Of a stretch of DNA of 64,000 nt, positions 8,322-16,891 are shown one piece after another. The stretch is from assembly GCF_000236785.1 (NCBI RefSeq), contig NZ_AGUF01000042.1, forward strand, positions 124,001-188,000, in the 5' to 3' direction. Below the pieces are notes generated by a model. That model was not told the origin of the DNA. It made no database searches and saw only the letters and a program-made list of their open reading frames with translations. The stretch is from Achromobacter arsenitoxydans SY8 (lineage in GTDB: Bacteria > Pseudomonadota > Gammaproteobacteria > Burkholderiales > Burkholderiaceae_B). Made by a program: the position numbers and the translations under genes. Each line of letters opens with the position of its first letter. The first letter of the stretch is position 1.

Positions 8322-9611
8322 ATGGCGGCCGTCCTGGCATCCTGGCGCGCCCGGGCGGCGCGGGCCTTGGGCATACGGGAAGAGGAACTGGCCCCCGCGG
8401 CGTGCGGTTTCGCGTTTTTCTTCTTTTTGTTCTGCGGCTATTTCATGCTGCGCCCTATCCGCGAGACCATGGGCATCCAGGCGGGCGTGAACCAGCTGCA
8501 ATGGCTGTTCACCGCCACCTTCGTCGCCACGCTGGCGGTGGTGCCGCTGTTCGGCTGGATATCCGCCCGCGTCCCGCGCGCCACCCTGGTGACCTGGGTC
8601 TACGCCTTGTTCGCCCTGACCATGGCGGGATTCGCCCTGCTGTTGCACCTGCGTCCAGGCAGCATCTGGGCCGCGCGCACGTTCTACGTCTGGCTGTCGG
8701 TCTTCAACCTGTTCGTCGTCTCCATCGCCTGGAGCCTGATGGCCGACGTGTTCCGCATGGAATCCGCCAAGCGGCTGTTCGCGCTGATCGCCGCAGGAGC
8801 CAGCGCCGGCGGGCTTTGCGGTCCGCTGCTGGGCGCCCTGCTCGCGGGCGCGCTGGGCCCTGCCGGCCTGCTCCTGCTGTCCGCGCTGCTGCTGACGGCC
8901 ACACTGCCGCTCAAGCAATGGCTGCTGCGCTGGCGCTCCGCCACGCGCGCGGATGTCGCCGACGAAGACATGGAGCGGCCGATCAAGGGCGCAATCCTCG
9001 CCGGCATAACGCGCATATTCCAGTCGCGCTATCTGCTGGGCATTTCGCTTCTGGTGGTGCTGCTGGCCACGGTCAACACCTTTCTCTACATGGAGCAGGC
9101 GCGGCTGGTCGCCGATGCGTTTCCGGATACCGCCCAGCGCATCCGCGTCTTCAGCGCGCTGGATTTCACTGTGCAGACGCTGGCGTTGCTGTCGCAGATC
9201 TTCATCACCGGCCGCGTGGCCGCCCGGCTGGGCCTGCGCTTCCTCCTGACCGCGGTGCCGCTTGCCGTGGCGCTGGCGTTCCTGGCCCTGGCCGCCTTCC
9301 CTGTCTTCGCGGTGCTGGCGGGCGCCATGATCCTGCGCCGGGCCGGAGAGTACGCCCTGATCAGGCCCGGACGGGAAATGCTGTTCACCGCGGTGTCGCC
9401 CGAAGACAAGTACAAGACCAAGAACGTCATCGACACCGTGGTCTACCGGGGCGGCGACGCGGCCAGCGGCTGGGTCAAGGCCGGGCTGGACATGCTGGGC
9501 TACGGGGCGTCGCTGATCGCGCTGCTGGGCGCATTCGTGGCCCTCGCGGCGGCCGCGGTCGGCTATGGCCTGGGCAGGCAGGCGGACCGGCGCAACGAAG
9601 AAAACCATTAG
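8322..9611 (+). CDS. MFS/NTP-antiporter-like membrane transporter
   Basis: This is a 429-residue protein with about twelve hydrophobic helices. The first helix is aromatic (FAFFFFLFCGYFMLRPIRET) and followed by MGIQAGVNQLQWLFTATF. The motif Y-LRPIRETMG and the helix pattern resemble the ATP/ADP-translocase-like branch of the major facilitator superfamily (Npt1/Npt2-related proteins in free-living bacteria). The substrate is unknown. It follows the exported aldo/keto reductase by 4 bp. Confidence 0.82.
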   Translation: MAAVLASWRARAARALGIREEELAPAACGFAFFFFLFCGYFMLRPIRETMGIQAGVNQLQWLFTATFVATLAVVPLFGWISARVPRATLVTWVYALFALTMAGFALLLHLRPGSIWAARTFYVWLSVFNLFVVSIAWSLMADVFRMESAKRLFALIAAGASAGGLCGPLLGALLAGALGPAGLLLLSALLLTATLPLKQWLLRWRSATRADVADEDMERPIKGAILAGITRIFQSRYLLGISLLVVLLATVNTFLYMEQARLVADAFPDTAQRIRVFSALDFTVQTLALLSQIFITGRVAARLGLRFLLTAVPLAVALAFLALAAFPVFAVLAGAMILRRAGEYALIRPGREMLFTAVSPEDKYKTKNVIDTVVYRGGDAASGWVKAGLDMLGYGASLIALLGAFVALAAAAVGYGLGRQADRRNEENH

Positions 9612-9612
9612 A

Positions 9613-9638
9613 TTTTATCGAACATCCATCTCATAAAA
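9613..9638. promoter_or_regulatory. AT-rich dyad before the Bug/deacylase cassette
   Basis: TTTTAT (9613-9618) and ATAAAA (9633-9638) form an inverted repeat with a 14-bp spacer in an AT-rich island. It lies 64 bp upstream of the Bug protein start. It could be a promoter/operator for the cassette, perhaps read by the LysR at 12825-13733. Confidence 0.35.
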
Positions 9639-9701
9639 ACAAACGGATTCCGCACAGGGCCGCCGCACAATGGCGCTGCCCTCAACGCCTCGGGAATCGT
9701 C

Positions 9702-10658
9702 ATGAAACGCACCGCCTGCCTTGCCGCCCTGCTGCTTTGCCTTGCCGCGCCCCACGCGCATGCTGACTACCCGGAACGCGCGATCACGCTGATCGTGCCG
9801 GCCGCGGCGGGCGGCAATGCGGACATCACCGCCCGCCTCGTCGGTCAGGAAATGAGCAGGCTGCTGGGCCAGCCGGTGGTCATCGAGAACCGCGTCGGCG
9901 CTGGCGGGCGCATCGGAACCCAAGCCGTGGCCCGCGCCCCGGCCGACGGCTACACCATCGGCTATGCGCACGTCGGCACGCTAGTGCTACACCGGTTCCT
10001 GTTCAAACAGCAGCTCTACGACCTGGACCGCGACATCATGCCGATCGGCCTGGTGGCCGAAACACCGAACGTCATCGTGGTGAACGCCGCGTCGCCCTAT
10101 CGCGACCTGAAGGGATTCATCGAGGCCAGCCGCGCCCAGCCGGACCGCCTGACCATGACGTCGGCGGACCCGGGCACGACCAGCGAAGTGGGCGTCAAGC
10201 TGTTCATCGCCCAGACCGGGGCGGCGGTGCGCCAGATTCCGTACAAGGCGACGGCCGCGCAGCTTTCCGACCTGCTCGGCGGCCACGTCGACTCGATGAT
10301 GGAAAACCTGCCGCCCCTGATCGGCAACCTGAAGGACGGACGCCTGCGGGCGCTCGCCGTGACGACCCGGAACCGTGCCGCTTCCAATCCGGACGTGCCG
10401 ACAGTCGCCGAACAGGGCTATCCCGATTACGAGCAGTCCGCGTGGAGCGCGCTGGTCGCGCCGGCGGGCACCCCGAAGGCCGCCATATCCCGGCTCAATG
10501 CCGCGATGAACCAGGCGCTGCGCTCGGACAGCGTCAGCAAAGAGCTGCGCAGCCGCTCTCAGGAACCCCTGGGCGGAACGCCGCAGGACGTACAGACCCA
10601 GATTCGCAAGGAGCTGCCCAAATGGGAAAGCATCATCAAGGCCGCCACGCTGGATTGA
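9702..10658 (+). CDS. Bug family (TTT) periplasmic substrate-binding protein
   Basis: This is a 318-residue receptor of the Bordetella-uptake-gene type. The signal peptide MKRTACLAALLLCLAAPHAH ends near ADYPERAI. The core motifs are present: ITLIVPAAAGGNADITARLV, GQPVVIENRVGAGGRIGTQA and APADGYTI. Bug proteins bind carboxylates or amides for TctAB-type transporters, but no tctAB genes are nearby, which is usual in Alcaligenaceae. It is the first gene of a cassette with a deacylase and a PLP enzyme (gaps of 31 and 3 bp). Its ligand is probably the acylated substrate of those enzymes (inference). Confidence 0.92.
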   Translation: MKRTACLAALLLCLAAPHAHADYPERAITLIVPAAAGGNADITARLVGQEMSRLLGQPVVIENRVGAGGRIGTQAVARAPADGYTIGYAHVGTLVLHRFLFKQQLYDLDRDIMPIGLVAETPNVIVVNAASPYRDLKGFIEASRAQPDRLTMTSADPGTTSEVGVKLFIAQTGAAVRQIPYKATAAQLSDLLGGHVDSMMENLPPLIGNLKDGRLRALAVTTRNRAASNPDVPTVAEQGYPDYEQSAWSALVAPAGTPKAAISRLNAAMNQALRSDSVSKELRSRSQEPLGGTPQDVQTQIRKELPKWESIIKAATLD

Positions 10659-10689
10659 ACCCGGCGCCTGTCCGCACGGGAGCCGCAGC

Positions 10690-11670
10690 ATGGTCCGCGT
10701 AAGCCGCGAGGACTTCAGCGTGGCCGCCGCCACCAATGTGTCGGCGTACCGCCGCATCACGGTCCCGGTGCTGCGGGTAGAAGCGGGCCCGGGGCCCGCC
10801 GTCGCGCTGATTGCCGGCGTGCATGGCGACGAATGGGAGGGCCAGGCAGCCATCCTGGACCTCTGGCACGAATTGCCCAGCATACTGACGCGCGGCACGG
10901 TATATCTGCTGCCCGCCGTCAACGCCGAGGCCTCGCTGGCCGGCACGCGCCTGTCGCCGGCCGACGGCGGCAACCTGAACCGCGCGTTCCTCGGCGCCCC
11001 CGCACGAGGCTATACCGAAGGCGTGGCCGCCGCGCTGGAAGCCCGGCTGCTGCCCCGCGTGCAGGCCATGGTGGACGTGCACAGCGGCGGCGCCTCGCTG
11101 CGCTACCTTCCTTCCTCGGTGATCACGCGCCATGGCGACGATGCCTACGATGCGCGCCTGCCCGCGCTGGCCCGCGCCTTCGGGTTGCCTCACTGCATGT
11201 TCTTCCGCGGCGGCGAGCCCGGCTCCATGCCCGCCGCGGCCAGCCGGCACGGCGTGCTGCGCCTGAGCGCGGAGATCGGCGGCGGCCGGGAAACCAGCCA
11301 GTCGCTGGCGGACCGCTGCCGCGCAGGCCTGCTGGGCTGCCTGGGCGAACTGGGCCTGCTGCCGGACCGCACGCCCGCGCCCGCGCCGGAAGTGCGCCTC
11401 TACGACCTGGACGCGGCCGCCGCGACGCTGCGTGCGCGCGAGTCCGGCGTGTTCGTCCCCGGCGTGGAACTGGGACAATCCGTCGCTGCGCTCCAGCACA
11501 TCGGCCGCCTGATCGAACCCGCCCGCCCCGACAGCCCCATGCGCGCCCTGCTGAGCCCGCAGTCGGGCACCGTCGTCTGCCTGCGGCCCATCGCGCGCAG
11601 CGACGACGGCGACTGCCTGCTGCAGGTCGCGCCAGCCCTTCCCCTGGACTCCCTTGTTTCAAAGTACTGA
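10690..11670 (+). CDS. Succinylglutamate desuccinylase/aspartoacylase family deacylase
   Basis: This is a 326-residue M14-like zinc amidohydrolase. The ligands are visible in AGVHGDEWEGQ (His and Glu of HGDEWEG), with the later His in VDVHSGGASLRYLP. PAVNAEASLAGTRLSPADGG and NLNRAFLG are typical of AstE/DoeB-like enzymes, which hydrolyse N-acyl amino acids such as N-succinylglutamate, N-acetylaspartate or N-acetyl-diaminobutyrate. The ast and doe companion genes are absent. It is sandwiched between a Bug receptor and a PLP lyase, suggesting deacylation of an imported N-acyl amino acid. Confidence 0.85.
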   Translation: MVRVSREDFSVAAATNVSAYRRITVPVLRVEAGPGPAVALIAGVHGDEWEGQAAILDLWHELPSILTRGTVYLLPAVNAEASLAGTRLSPADGGNLNRAFLGAPARGYTEGVAAALEARLLPRVQAMVDVHSGGASLRYLPSSVITRHGDDAYDARLPALARAFGLPHCMFFRGGEPGSMPAAASRHGVLRLSAEIGGGRETSQSLADRCRAGLLGCLGELGLLPDRTPAPAPEVRLYDLDAAAATLRARESGVFVPGVELGQSVAALQHIGRLIEPARPDSPMRALLSPQSGTVVCLRPIARSDDGDCLLQVAPALPLDSLVSKY

Positions 11671-11673
11671 TCC

Positions 11674-12774
11674 ATGCAGATGAACCCCAGATTGTCCAAC
11701 CTGCGCTGCATCCGCTGCGCCAGCCTCTGGCCTCCCGGCGACTATCCCGAAGGCTGCCCAAGCTGCCTGGCGGCCGGCCATCCCGCCACGCTGGAATGCC
11801 TATACACCGCCGCCCCGCATGATCTCGCCATCCCGTTGCCCGTGCTCGCGCCGGTCACGCTGGGTGAAGGCGCCACCCCCACGCTCGACGCGGCGGACCT
11901 GGCGCGCGCGGAAGGCGTGGGCCAGTTGTGGATCAAATGCGAAAGCGCCAACCCCACTGGCAGCCACAAGGACCGCATGTCGGCCCAGTTGGTGTCGCGC
12001 GCACGCCTTGCCGGCGCCACCCGCGTGGCGGCAGCCTCCAGCGGCAACGCCGGCGTTTCCCTGGCCGCCTATTGCGCCGCCGCGGGCCTGCAGGCCGACA
12101 TCGCCATCACCCGCAACTGCCCGCCCCTGCAGCGCGACGCCATGGAGCGCTTCGGCGCGCGGCTCCGCGCCTTCGAAGACAGCCTGGGCCGCTGGCCATA
12201 TGTCCAGGACCTGTGCCGCAACCACGGCGCGTTTGCCGGCACCAACTACCTGAACCCGCCGGTGGGCACCCACCCCTACGGCGTGGAAGGCTACAAGCCG
12301 ATCGCGCAGGAGATCCTGGACGATTGCGGCCTGCCCACCGACATCATCGTGCCCACGGCGCGCGGCGACCTGCTCTGGGGCATCTACCTGGGCTGGCAGC
12401 ATCTACACCAGACCGGCCGCATCGACCGCCTGCCCCGGCTGCACGCGGTAGAGCCCTACGCCCGCCTGTCGCGCGCCCTGGCCACGGGCGATGCCCGCGG
12501 CCAGTGGGAAAGCGCGACGGAGCAATACTCCATCGCGGGCGGCACATGCACGCTGCAGGCGCTGGAAGCCCTTGCTCGTTCGGGCGGCGCGCCAGTGGAA
12601 ACATCGGACGCTCAGGCGGGCGACGCGCGCCAGCGGCTGGAACGCATGGGGCTGGGCGCGGAGCTGTCCTCGGCCGCGGCGCTGGCGGCCGTGTCCCGGC
12701 TCCGCCTGGCGGGCAAGCTGGACGCGGAATCGTCCGTGGTGCTGATCCTGACATCCGACGGGCGCCGCGGCTGA
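11674..12774 (+). CDS. Threonine synthase-like PLP-dependent enzyme
   Basis: This is a 366-residue fold-type II PLP enzyme. An N-terminal zinc-ribbon-like segment (LRCIRCASLWPP, then GCPSC, residues ~9-35) is typical of threonine synthases. The PLP lysine lies in SANPTGSHKDRMSA, and the phosphate-binding loop is AASSGNAGVSLAAY. A true thrC would usually sit with hom. Here the gene starts 3 bp after a deacylase gene. I read it as a catabolic beta- or gamma-lyase/dehydratase or an ammonia-releasing relative, not a biosynthetic threonine synthase. It converges with the LysR gene. Confidence 0.8.
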   Translation: MQMNPRLSNLRCIRCASLWPPGDYPEGCPSCLAAGHPATLECLYTAAPHDLAIPLPVLAPVTLGEGATPTLDAADLARAEGVGQLWIKCESANPTGSHKDRMSAQLVSRARLAGATRVAAASSGNAGVSLAAYCAAAGLQADIAITRNCPPLQRDAMERFGARLRAFEDSLGRWPYVQDLCRNHGAFAGTNYLNPPVGTHPYGVEGYKPIAQEILDDCGLPTDIIVPTARGDLLWGIYLGWQHLHQTGRIDRLPRLHAVEPYARLSRALATGDARGQWESATEQYSIAGGTCTLQALEALARSGGAPVETSDAQAGDARQRLERMGLGAELSSAAALAAVSRLRLAGKLDAESSVVLILTSDGRRG

Positions 12775-12824
12775 GCACCGCGTCGGGCGCGATGCGCGCG
12801 GCCTGCGGCCTGCGGCAGCAGGCG

Positions 12825-13733
12825 CTAGACGCCGAAACGCTCGACCAGGGGCGCCAGCGCCGCGCGCAAGCAGGTGGCCCAGAACTTGCCGGCTTCGGAC
12901 AACGGCCGGCTGCCATGCAGAATCATGTGGCATTCGAAATGCACGGGCGCCGCAAGCGGCCGGTAGCTCAGCCCCGCCGCCTCCATCCCCAGCGCGGTCG
13001 CGGGGTTGGCGATGCCGACGCCGTGCCCGGCCAGCGCCAGTTGGCAGACCGTGCTGGAGTACGGCGTCTCGATCGCGACGCGGAGCGTCCGCCCGGCCTG
13101 ATGCAGCAAGGCGTCCAACCGCTTGCGCGAGCCGTCCTCGGCATTCAGGGCGATCACGTCCGCATCGGCCAGATGTGAAAAATCCACCGACTCCAGCCGA
13201 GCCAGGGCGTGCCCCGCCGGAAACACCGCCACCGCCCGCAGGCTGGCCAGGCGATGCCCGCGCAGGCCTTCCAGTTCCGATTCGTCGGCAACCGCCGCCA
13301 GATCGAGTTCGCCCGACACGACCATGTCGCGCAAGGTGTTGGAATCCCGGATCTGCAGATAAAGCGGCGTGTCGGGATAGCGCGTGCGGAAACGCGAGAT
13401 GGCGTCGCTGACGATGGCGCCGCTGTAGGCGTGAATGCAGCCGATGCGCAGCCGCGGCTGGGCGGCGCCGCGGATCGCGCGGATCTTGCGGCCCAGGCTT
13501 TCCAGGCCCACATTCAGGCGGCGGATTTCCTCGTACAGCAGCGTGGCCTCGGGTGTGCGCTGCATGCGCTGGCGCACCCGCTCGAACAGGCGCATTTCAA
13601 TGCTGCTCTCCAGCGCGGCCAGCGTGGCGCTGACGGTCGCGGGCGACACGTCCAGCCGCCGGGCGGCGGCGGTCACGCTTTCCGTTTCATAGACGGTGCG
13701 GAAGGTCTCGACCTGCTTGAGCGTGAAGGTCAT
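12825..13733 (-). CDS. LysR family transcriptional regulator
   Basis: This is a 302-residue regulator. The helix-turn-helix is near the start (MTFTLKQVETFRTVYETESV, then TAAARRLDVSPATVSATLAA). The effector domain begins around residue 90 (RLRIGCIHAYSGAIVSDAIS). The gene faces the Bug-deacylase-PLP cassette with a 50-bp gap, and its start is 18 bp after recO. It probably uses the recO transcript or a promoter inside recO. Its likeliest target is the convergent cassette, by adjacency only. Confidence 0.88.
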   Translation of the reverse strand: MTFTLKQVETFRTVYETESVTAAARRLDVSPATVSATLAALESSIEMRLFERVRQRMQRTPEATLLYEEIRRLNVGLESLGRKIRAIRGAAQPRLRIGCIHAYSGAIVSDAISRFRTRYPDTPLYLQIRDSNTLRDMVVSGELDLAAVADESELEGLRGHRLASLRAVAVFPAGHALARLESVDFSHLADADVIALNAEDGSRKRLDALLHQAGRTLRVAIETPYSSTVCQLALAGHGVGIANPATALGMEAAGLSYRPLAAPVHFECHMILHGSRPLSEAGKFWATCLRAALAPLVERFGV

Positions 13734-13751
13734 GGTCCGCGCGCAGAGCGT

Positions 13752-14339
13752 TCAGATGCGTTGCAGGTCCAGCAGCACGCGCCGCGTCGACAGCGGACGG
13801 CCAGCCAGGTTCTCGGCGAGGCGCGCGCGCAGGTCGCTGCGCAGCGCGGGCTCGATCACGGGATCGTCGAAATCGGGCGTCGCCTCGTCCACGCCATAGC
13901 CGGTTTCGCGCAGCAGGGTCCATTCAAAGCGGCGCAGTGCGCCGGCGGCGCGGGTGCCTCCGGACAACTGCTGCAGGGCCATGTCGTAGGCGTCGAACAA
14001 CAGCGGATGCGCGTCCTCGCGCGGGAGCAGGCGCAGCAGCAGTTCATTCATGTACCACGCCGACATCAGGGCCGACCCGGCCAGCGGCCGTATACCGGCG
14101 ATCTCGGCGCGCGTCAGGGTTTTGACTTCGCCATTGCCGGTCCAGGACAGCAGCAGCGGCTGGAACGCGGACAACACCGGACGCAGGACGGAATACGGGC
14201 GCTTGGCGCCCTTGGCGACCATGGCCACGCAGCCATGATCGCGCGAGAAGGTCTGAACAATCAGGGAGGTTTCACGCCACGCCGTGGCGTGCAGCATGAA
14301 TCCGGGACGATCCTGGACGCGAGGCGCCCTTCTACTCAT
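13752..14339 (-). CDS. recO: DNA repair protein RecO
   Basis: RecO helps RecR load RecA onto SSB-coated gaps. The 195-residue protein begins [20 protein letters not shown]. It shows the OB-fold core (RETSLIVQTFSRDHG, VAKGAKRPYS) and the helical domain (YMNELLLRLLPREDAHPLLF). The start at 14339 overlaps the end of era by 8 bp. It is about 45 residues shorter than E. coli RecO; the missing part lies between ETGYGVDEATPDFD and the final RSDLRARLAENLAG helix. pdxJ, the common next gene, is absent. Confidence 0.88.
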   Translation of the reverse strand: MSRRAPRVQDRPGFMLHATAWRETSLIVQTFSRDHGCVAMVAKGAKRPYSVLRPVLSAFQPLLLSWTGNGEVKTLTRAEIAGIRPLAGSALMSAWYMNELLLRLLPREDAHPLLFDAYDMALQQLSGGTRAAGALRRFEWTLLRETGYGVDEATPDFDDPVIEPALRSDLRARLAENLAGRPLSTRRVLLDLQRI

Positions 14340-15222
14340 ATCCCAGATCGCGCAGCGCACCCTCGCGGTCGGACCAGCCCTTGCGCACCTTGATGTAGAC
14401 CTCCAGGTGCACCGGTTTGTCCAGCAGCTTGGCGATGTCCTGCCGCGCCTCCGTGGCGATACGCTTCATGTGCATGCCGCCCGTGCCCAGGAGGATGGGC
14501 TTGTGGCTGTCGCGTTCGACCACGACGCAGGCATTGATGCTGGCGCCCTTCGCGGTCTCTTCCCATTGCTCGATGACGACGGTGCAGCCGTAAGGCAGTT
14601 CGTCGCCCACCAGGCGGAAGATCTTCTCGCGCACGAGCTCGGCGGCGATGAAGCGCATGGGGCGGTCGGTCAGCGTGTCCTCTTCGAACATCGGCTCGCC
14701 TTCCGGCAGGCGCGACGCGATTTCGTCCAGCAGCTGGTCCAGTTGCTGGTTCTTGGTGGCGCTGACCGGCACCACGGCGCCGAACGGATGCTGCGCCATG
14801 ATCTTGGACACGAAGGCGAACAGGTCGTCGCGGTTCTTCAGCGCGTCGATCTTGGACACGACGAGTATCGTGCGCTCCGGATTGGGCAGCAGCGGCAGCA
14901 GCTTGGCGTCCCCTTCGGACCACTTGCCGGCTTCAACCACATGCACCACCACGTCCACGTCAGCCAGGGCCTGCGTGACGACGCGGTTCATCATGCGGTT
15001 CATCGCGCCGCCGTGGCGCGTCTGGAAGCCGGGCGTGTCGACGAACACGAACTGTTCGTGCTCGCGCGTCAGCACACCGTGGATGCGGTGGCGCGTGGTC
15101 TGCGCCTTGCGCGACACGATGGAGATCTTGGAACCGATCAGGGCGTTCGTCAGCGTGGACTTGCCCACATTGGGACGGCCAACGATGGCTACGAAGCCGG
15201 TACGAAAAGGGGTATCGCTCAT
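14332..15222 (-). CDS. era: GTPase Era
   Basis: Era is a 296-residue GTPase that binds 16S rRNA and assists 30S maturation. G1 is [17 protein letters not shown]3 is [11 protein letters not shown] and G4 is VSKIDAL. A C-terminal KH domain (~205-290) ends [18 protein letters not shown]. Its ATG overlaps the rnc stop as ATGA, and recO overlaps its end, so rnc-era-recO is translationally coupled. Confidence 0.97.
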   Translation of the reverse strand: MSDTPFRTGFVAIVGRPNVGKSTLTNALIGSKISIVSRKAQTTRHRIHGVLTREHEQFVFVDTPGFQTRHGGAMNRMMNRVVTQALADVDVVVHVVEAGKWSEGDAKLLPLLPNPERTILVVSKIDALKNRDDLFAFVSKIMAQHPFGAVVPVSATKNQQLDQLLDEIASRLPEGEPMFEEDTLTDRPMRFIAAELVREKIFRLVGDELPYGCTVVIEQWEETAKGASINACVVVERDSHKPILLGTGGMHMKRIATEARQDIAKLLDKPVHLEVYIKVRKGWSDREGALRDLGYE

Positions 15223-15980
15223 TTAGTCTCTTGAGCCACTGCCACAGGCAGCGACAATTGCGCGGTTTTGCGCGCCTTGCCCGACTTGCGGGCAGCCTTG
15301 GTGGCCGGGCTGACGGCCAGCGCGGCCTCCAGCGCCAGCTTGGCCGCTGACTGTTCGGCGGCGCGGCGGCTGGCGCCGGGCGCCATCACCTTGATATCGA
15401 GCGCCGGAATGGCGCATTCGACTTCGAACTGCTGGCTGTGGGCCGCACCGTGCGTGGCCACCACCGTATACAGCGGCAGGGCCAGCTTGCGGCCCTGCAG
15501 GAATTCCTGCAGCAGGGTCTTGGCGTCCTTGCCCAGGGTCTTGGGATCCACGGACGCCAGCACCGGCTGGTACTGGCGCACGATCACGCGGCGGGCCGCA
15601 TCGAACCCGGCATCCAGGAAGACCGCGCCGAAGATCGCCTCGACGGTGTCGGCCAGGATGGATGGGCGGCGGAAACCGCCGCTCTTGAGTTCGCCTTCGC
15701 CCAGGCGCAGGTACTGCGACAATTCCAGGCGCTGGGCGATATCCGCCAGCGACGCCTGCTTGACCAGGTTGGCCCGCAGGCGCGACAGATCGCCTTCGTC
15801 GATTTTGGAGTAACGCTCGAACAGCATCGCCGCCACGACGAAGTTCAGCACGGAATCCCCAAGGAATTCCAGCCGCTCGTTATGGCGCGCACCATGGCTG
15901 CGATGCGTCAGGGCCTGTTCAAGCAAGGCCGGATCACCGAAGTGGTGGTCCAGGCGATTTTCTAGCGTGGCTAGCGACAT
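15219..15980 (-). CDS. rnc: Ribonuclease III
   Basis: This is a 253-residue double-strand-specific endonuclease for rRNA and mRNA processing. The signature is [20 protein letters not shown]. The second acidic catalytic site is in [17 protein letters not shown] dsRNA-binding domain follows (~155-225, with [20 protein letters not shown]). A Lys/Ala-rich extension is followed by the ATGA overlap with era. It lies directly after lepB (2-bp gap). Confidence 0.97.
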   Translation of the reverse strand: MSLATLENRLDHHFGDPALLEQALTHRSHGARHNERLEFLGDSVLNFVVAAMLFERYSKIDEGDLSRLRANLVKQASLADIAQRLELSQYLRLGEGELKSGGFRRPSILADTVEAIFGAVFLDAGFDAARRVIVRQYQPVLASVDPKTLGKDAKTLLQEFLQGRKLALPLYTVVATHGAAHSQQFEVECAIPALDIKVMAPGASRRAAEQSAAKLALEAALAVSPATKAARKSGKARKTAQLSLPVAVAQETK

Positions 15981-15982
15981 AA

Positions 15983-16867
15983 TCAGTTGAATCGGCCGAT
16001 ACGGCTGAGATCGCTGAAGTTCATCCAGATGAAGAAAGCGCGGCCGACGATATTGGATTCGGGCACGAAGCCCCAGTACCGGCTGTCTGCGCTGTTATCC
16101 CGATTATCGCCCATGGCGAAAAAATTCCCTTCGGGTACTTTGCAGCGTACCCCATTGCGGCTGTATTGGCAGTTACCGCGGTTGGGAAATTGCCACATCG
16201 GGGAATATTCCTGCGGCTTTCCTTCATCAAGCAGGATCTTGTGCTCAACGTCGCCCAACTTCTCTTTATATTGGGCAATATACGACACACGATCCGGCTC
16301 AAAATAGTCGCCGTCGCGCACATGCGGCACCAATTCACCGTTCACGTACAGTTTTTTGTCCAGGTAGGCGATTTCGTCGCCCGGCAGGCCCACCACGCGC
16401 TTGATGTAGTCGACGTCCGGATCCACCGGATAGCGGAACACGAAGACATCGCCGCGCTGCGGCGTGCCGATGGGGATGATCTTCTTGTCGATCACCGGCA
16501 GGCGCAGGCCATAGCTGAATTTGTTCACCAGGATCAGGTCGCCCGACTGCAGCGTGGGCAGCATCGAGCCCGACGGAATGCGAAACGGCTCGACCACGAA
16601 CGAACGCAGCATGAAGACAAACAGAATGACGGGAAAGAAGCTGACCGCGTACTCGATCCACCACGGCACGCGCCGCGCGGCGTCGCCGGCTTCGCGGCGC
16701 AGGCGTTCGGCTTCCTGGGCGTCGCCCACCAGGGCAACGTCGTACTGCGCCATGGCGGCCTGAGCGCGGCGCTCGCGCCCCTTGCGCAGCACCGCCAGAT
16801 CAAGCACCCAGATAATGCCGGTCAAGACCAGCAGAACAAACAAGATCAGGGCAAAGTTCCAACTCAT
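15983..16867 (-). CDS. lepB: Signal peptidase I
   Basis: LepB cleaves Sec and Tat signal peptides at the outer face of the inner membrane. The 294-residue protein has two N-terminal membrane helices (from [20 protein letters not shown] and [11 protein letters not shown]). The catalytic Ser is in [16 protein letters not shown] and the catalytic Lys is near [14 protein letters not shown]. The C-terminal box [17 protein letters not shown] is present. It is cotranscribed with lepA upstream (24-bp gap) and rnc downstream. Confidence 0.97.
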   Translation of the reverse strand: MSWNFALILFVLLVLTGIIWVLDLAVLRKGRERRAQAAMAQYDVALVGDAQEAERLRREAGDAARRVPWWIEYAVSFFPVILFVFMLRSFVVEPFRIPSGSMLPTLQSGDLILVNKFSYGLRLPVIDKKIIPIGTPQRGDVFVFRYPVDPDVDYIKRVVGLPGDEIAYLDKKLYVNGELVPHVRDGDYFEPDRVSYIAQYKEKLGDVEHKILLDEGKPQEYSPMWQFPNRGNCQYSRNGVRCKVPEGNFFAMGDNRDNSADSRYWGFVPESNIVGRAFFIWMNFSDLSRIGRFN

Positions 16868-16891
16868 CAGCTAATCGCCTTCTTTTTGGTT

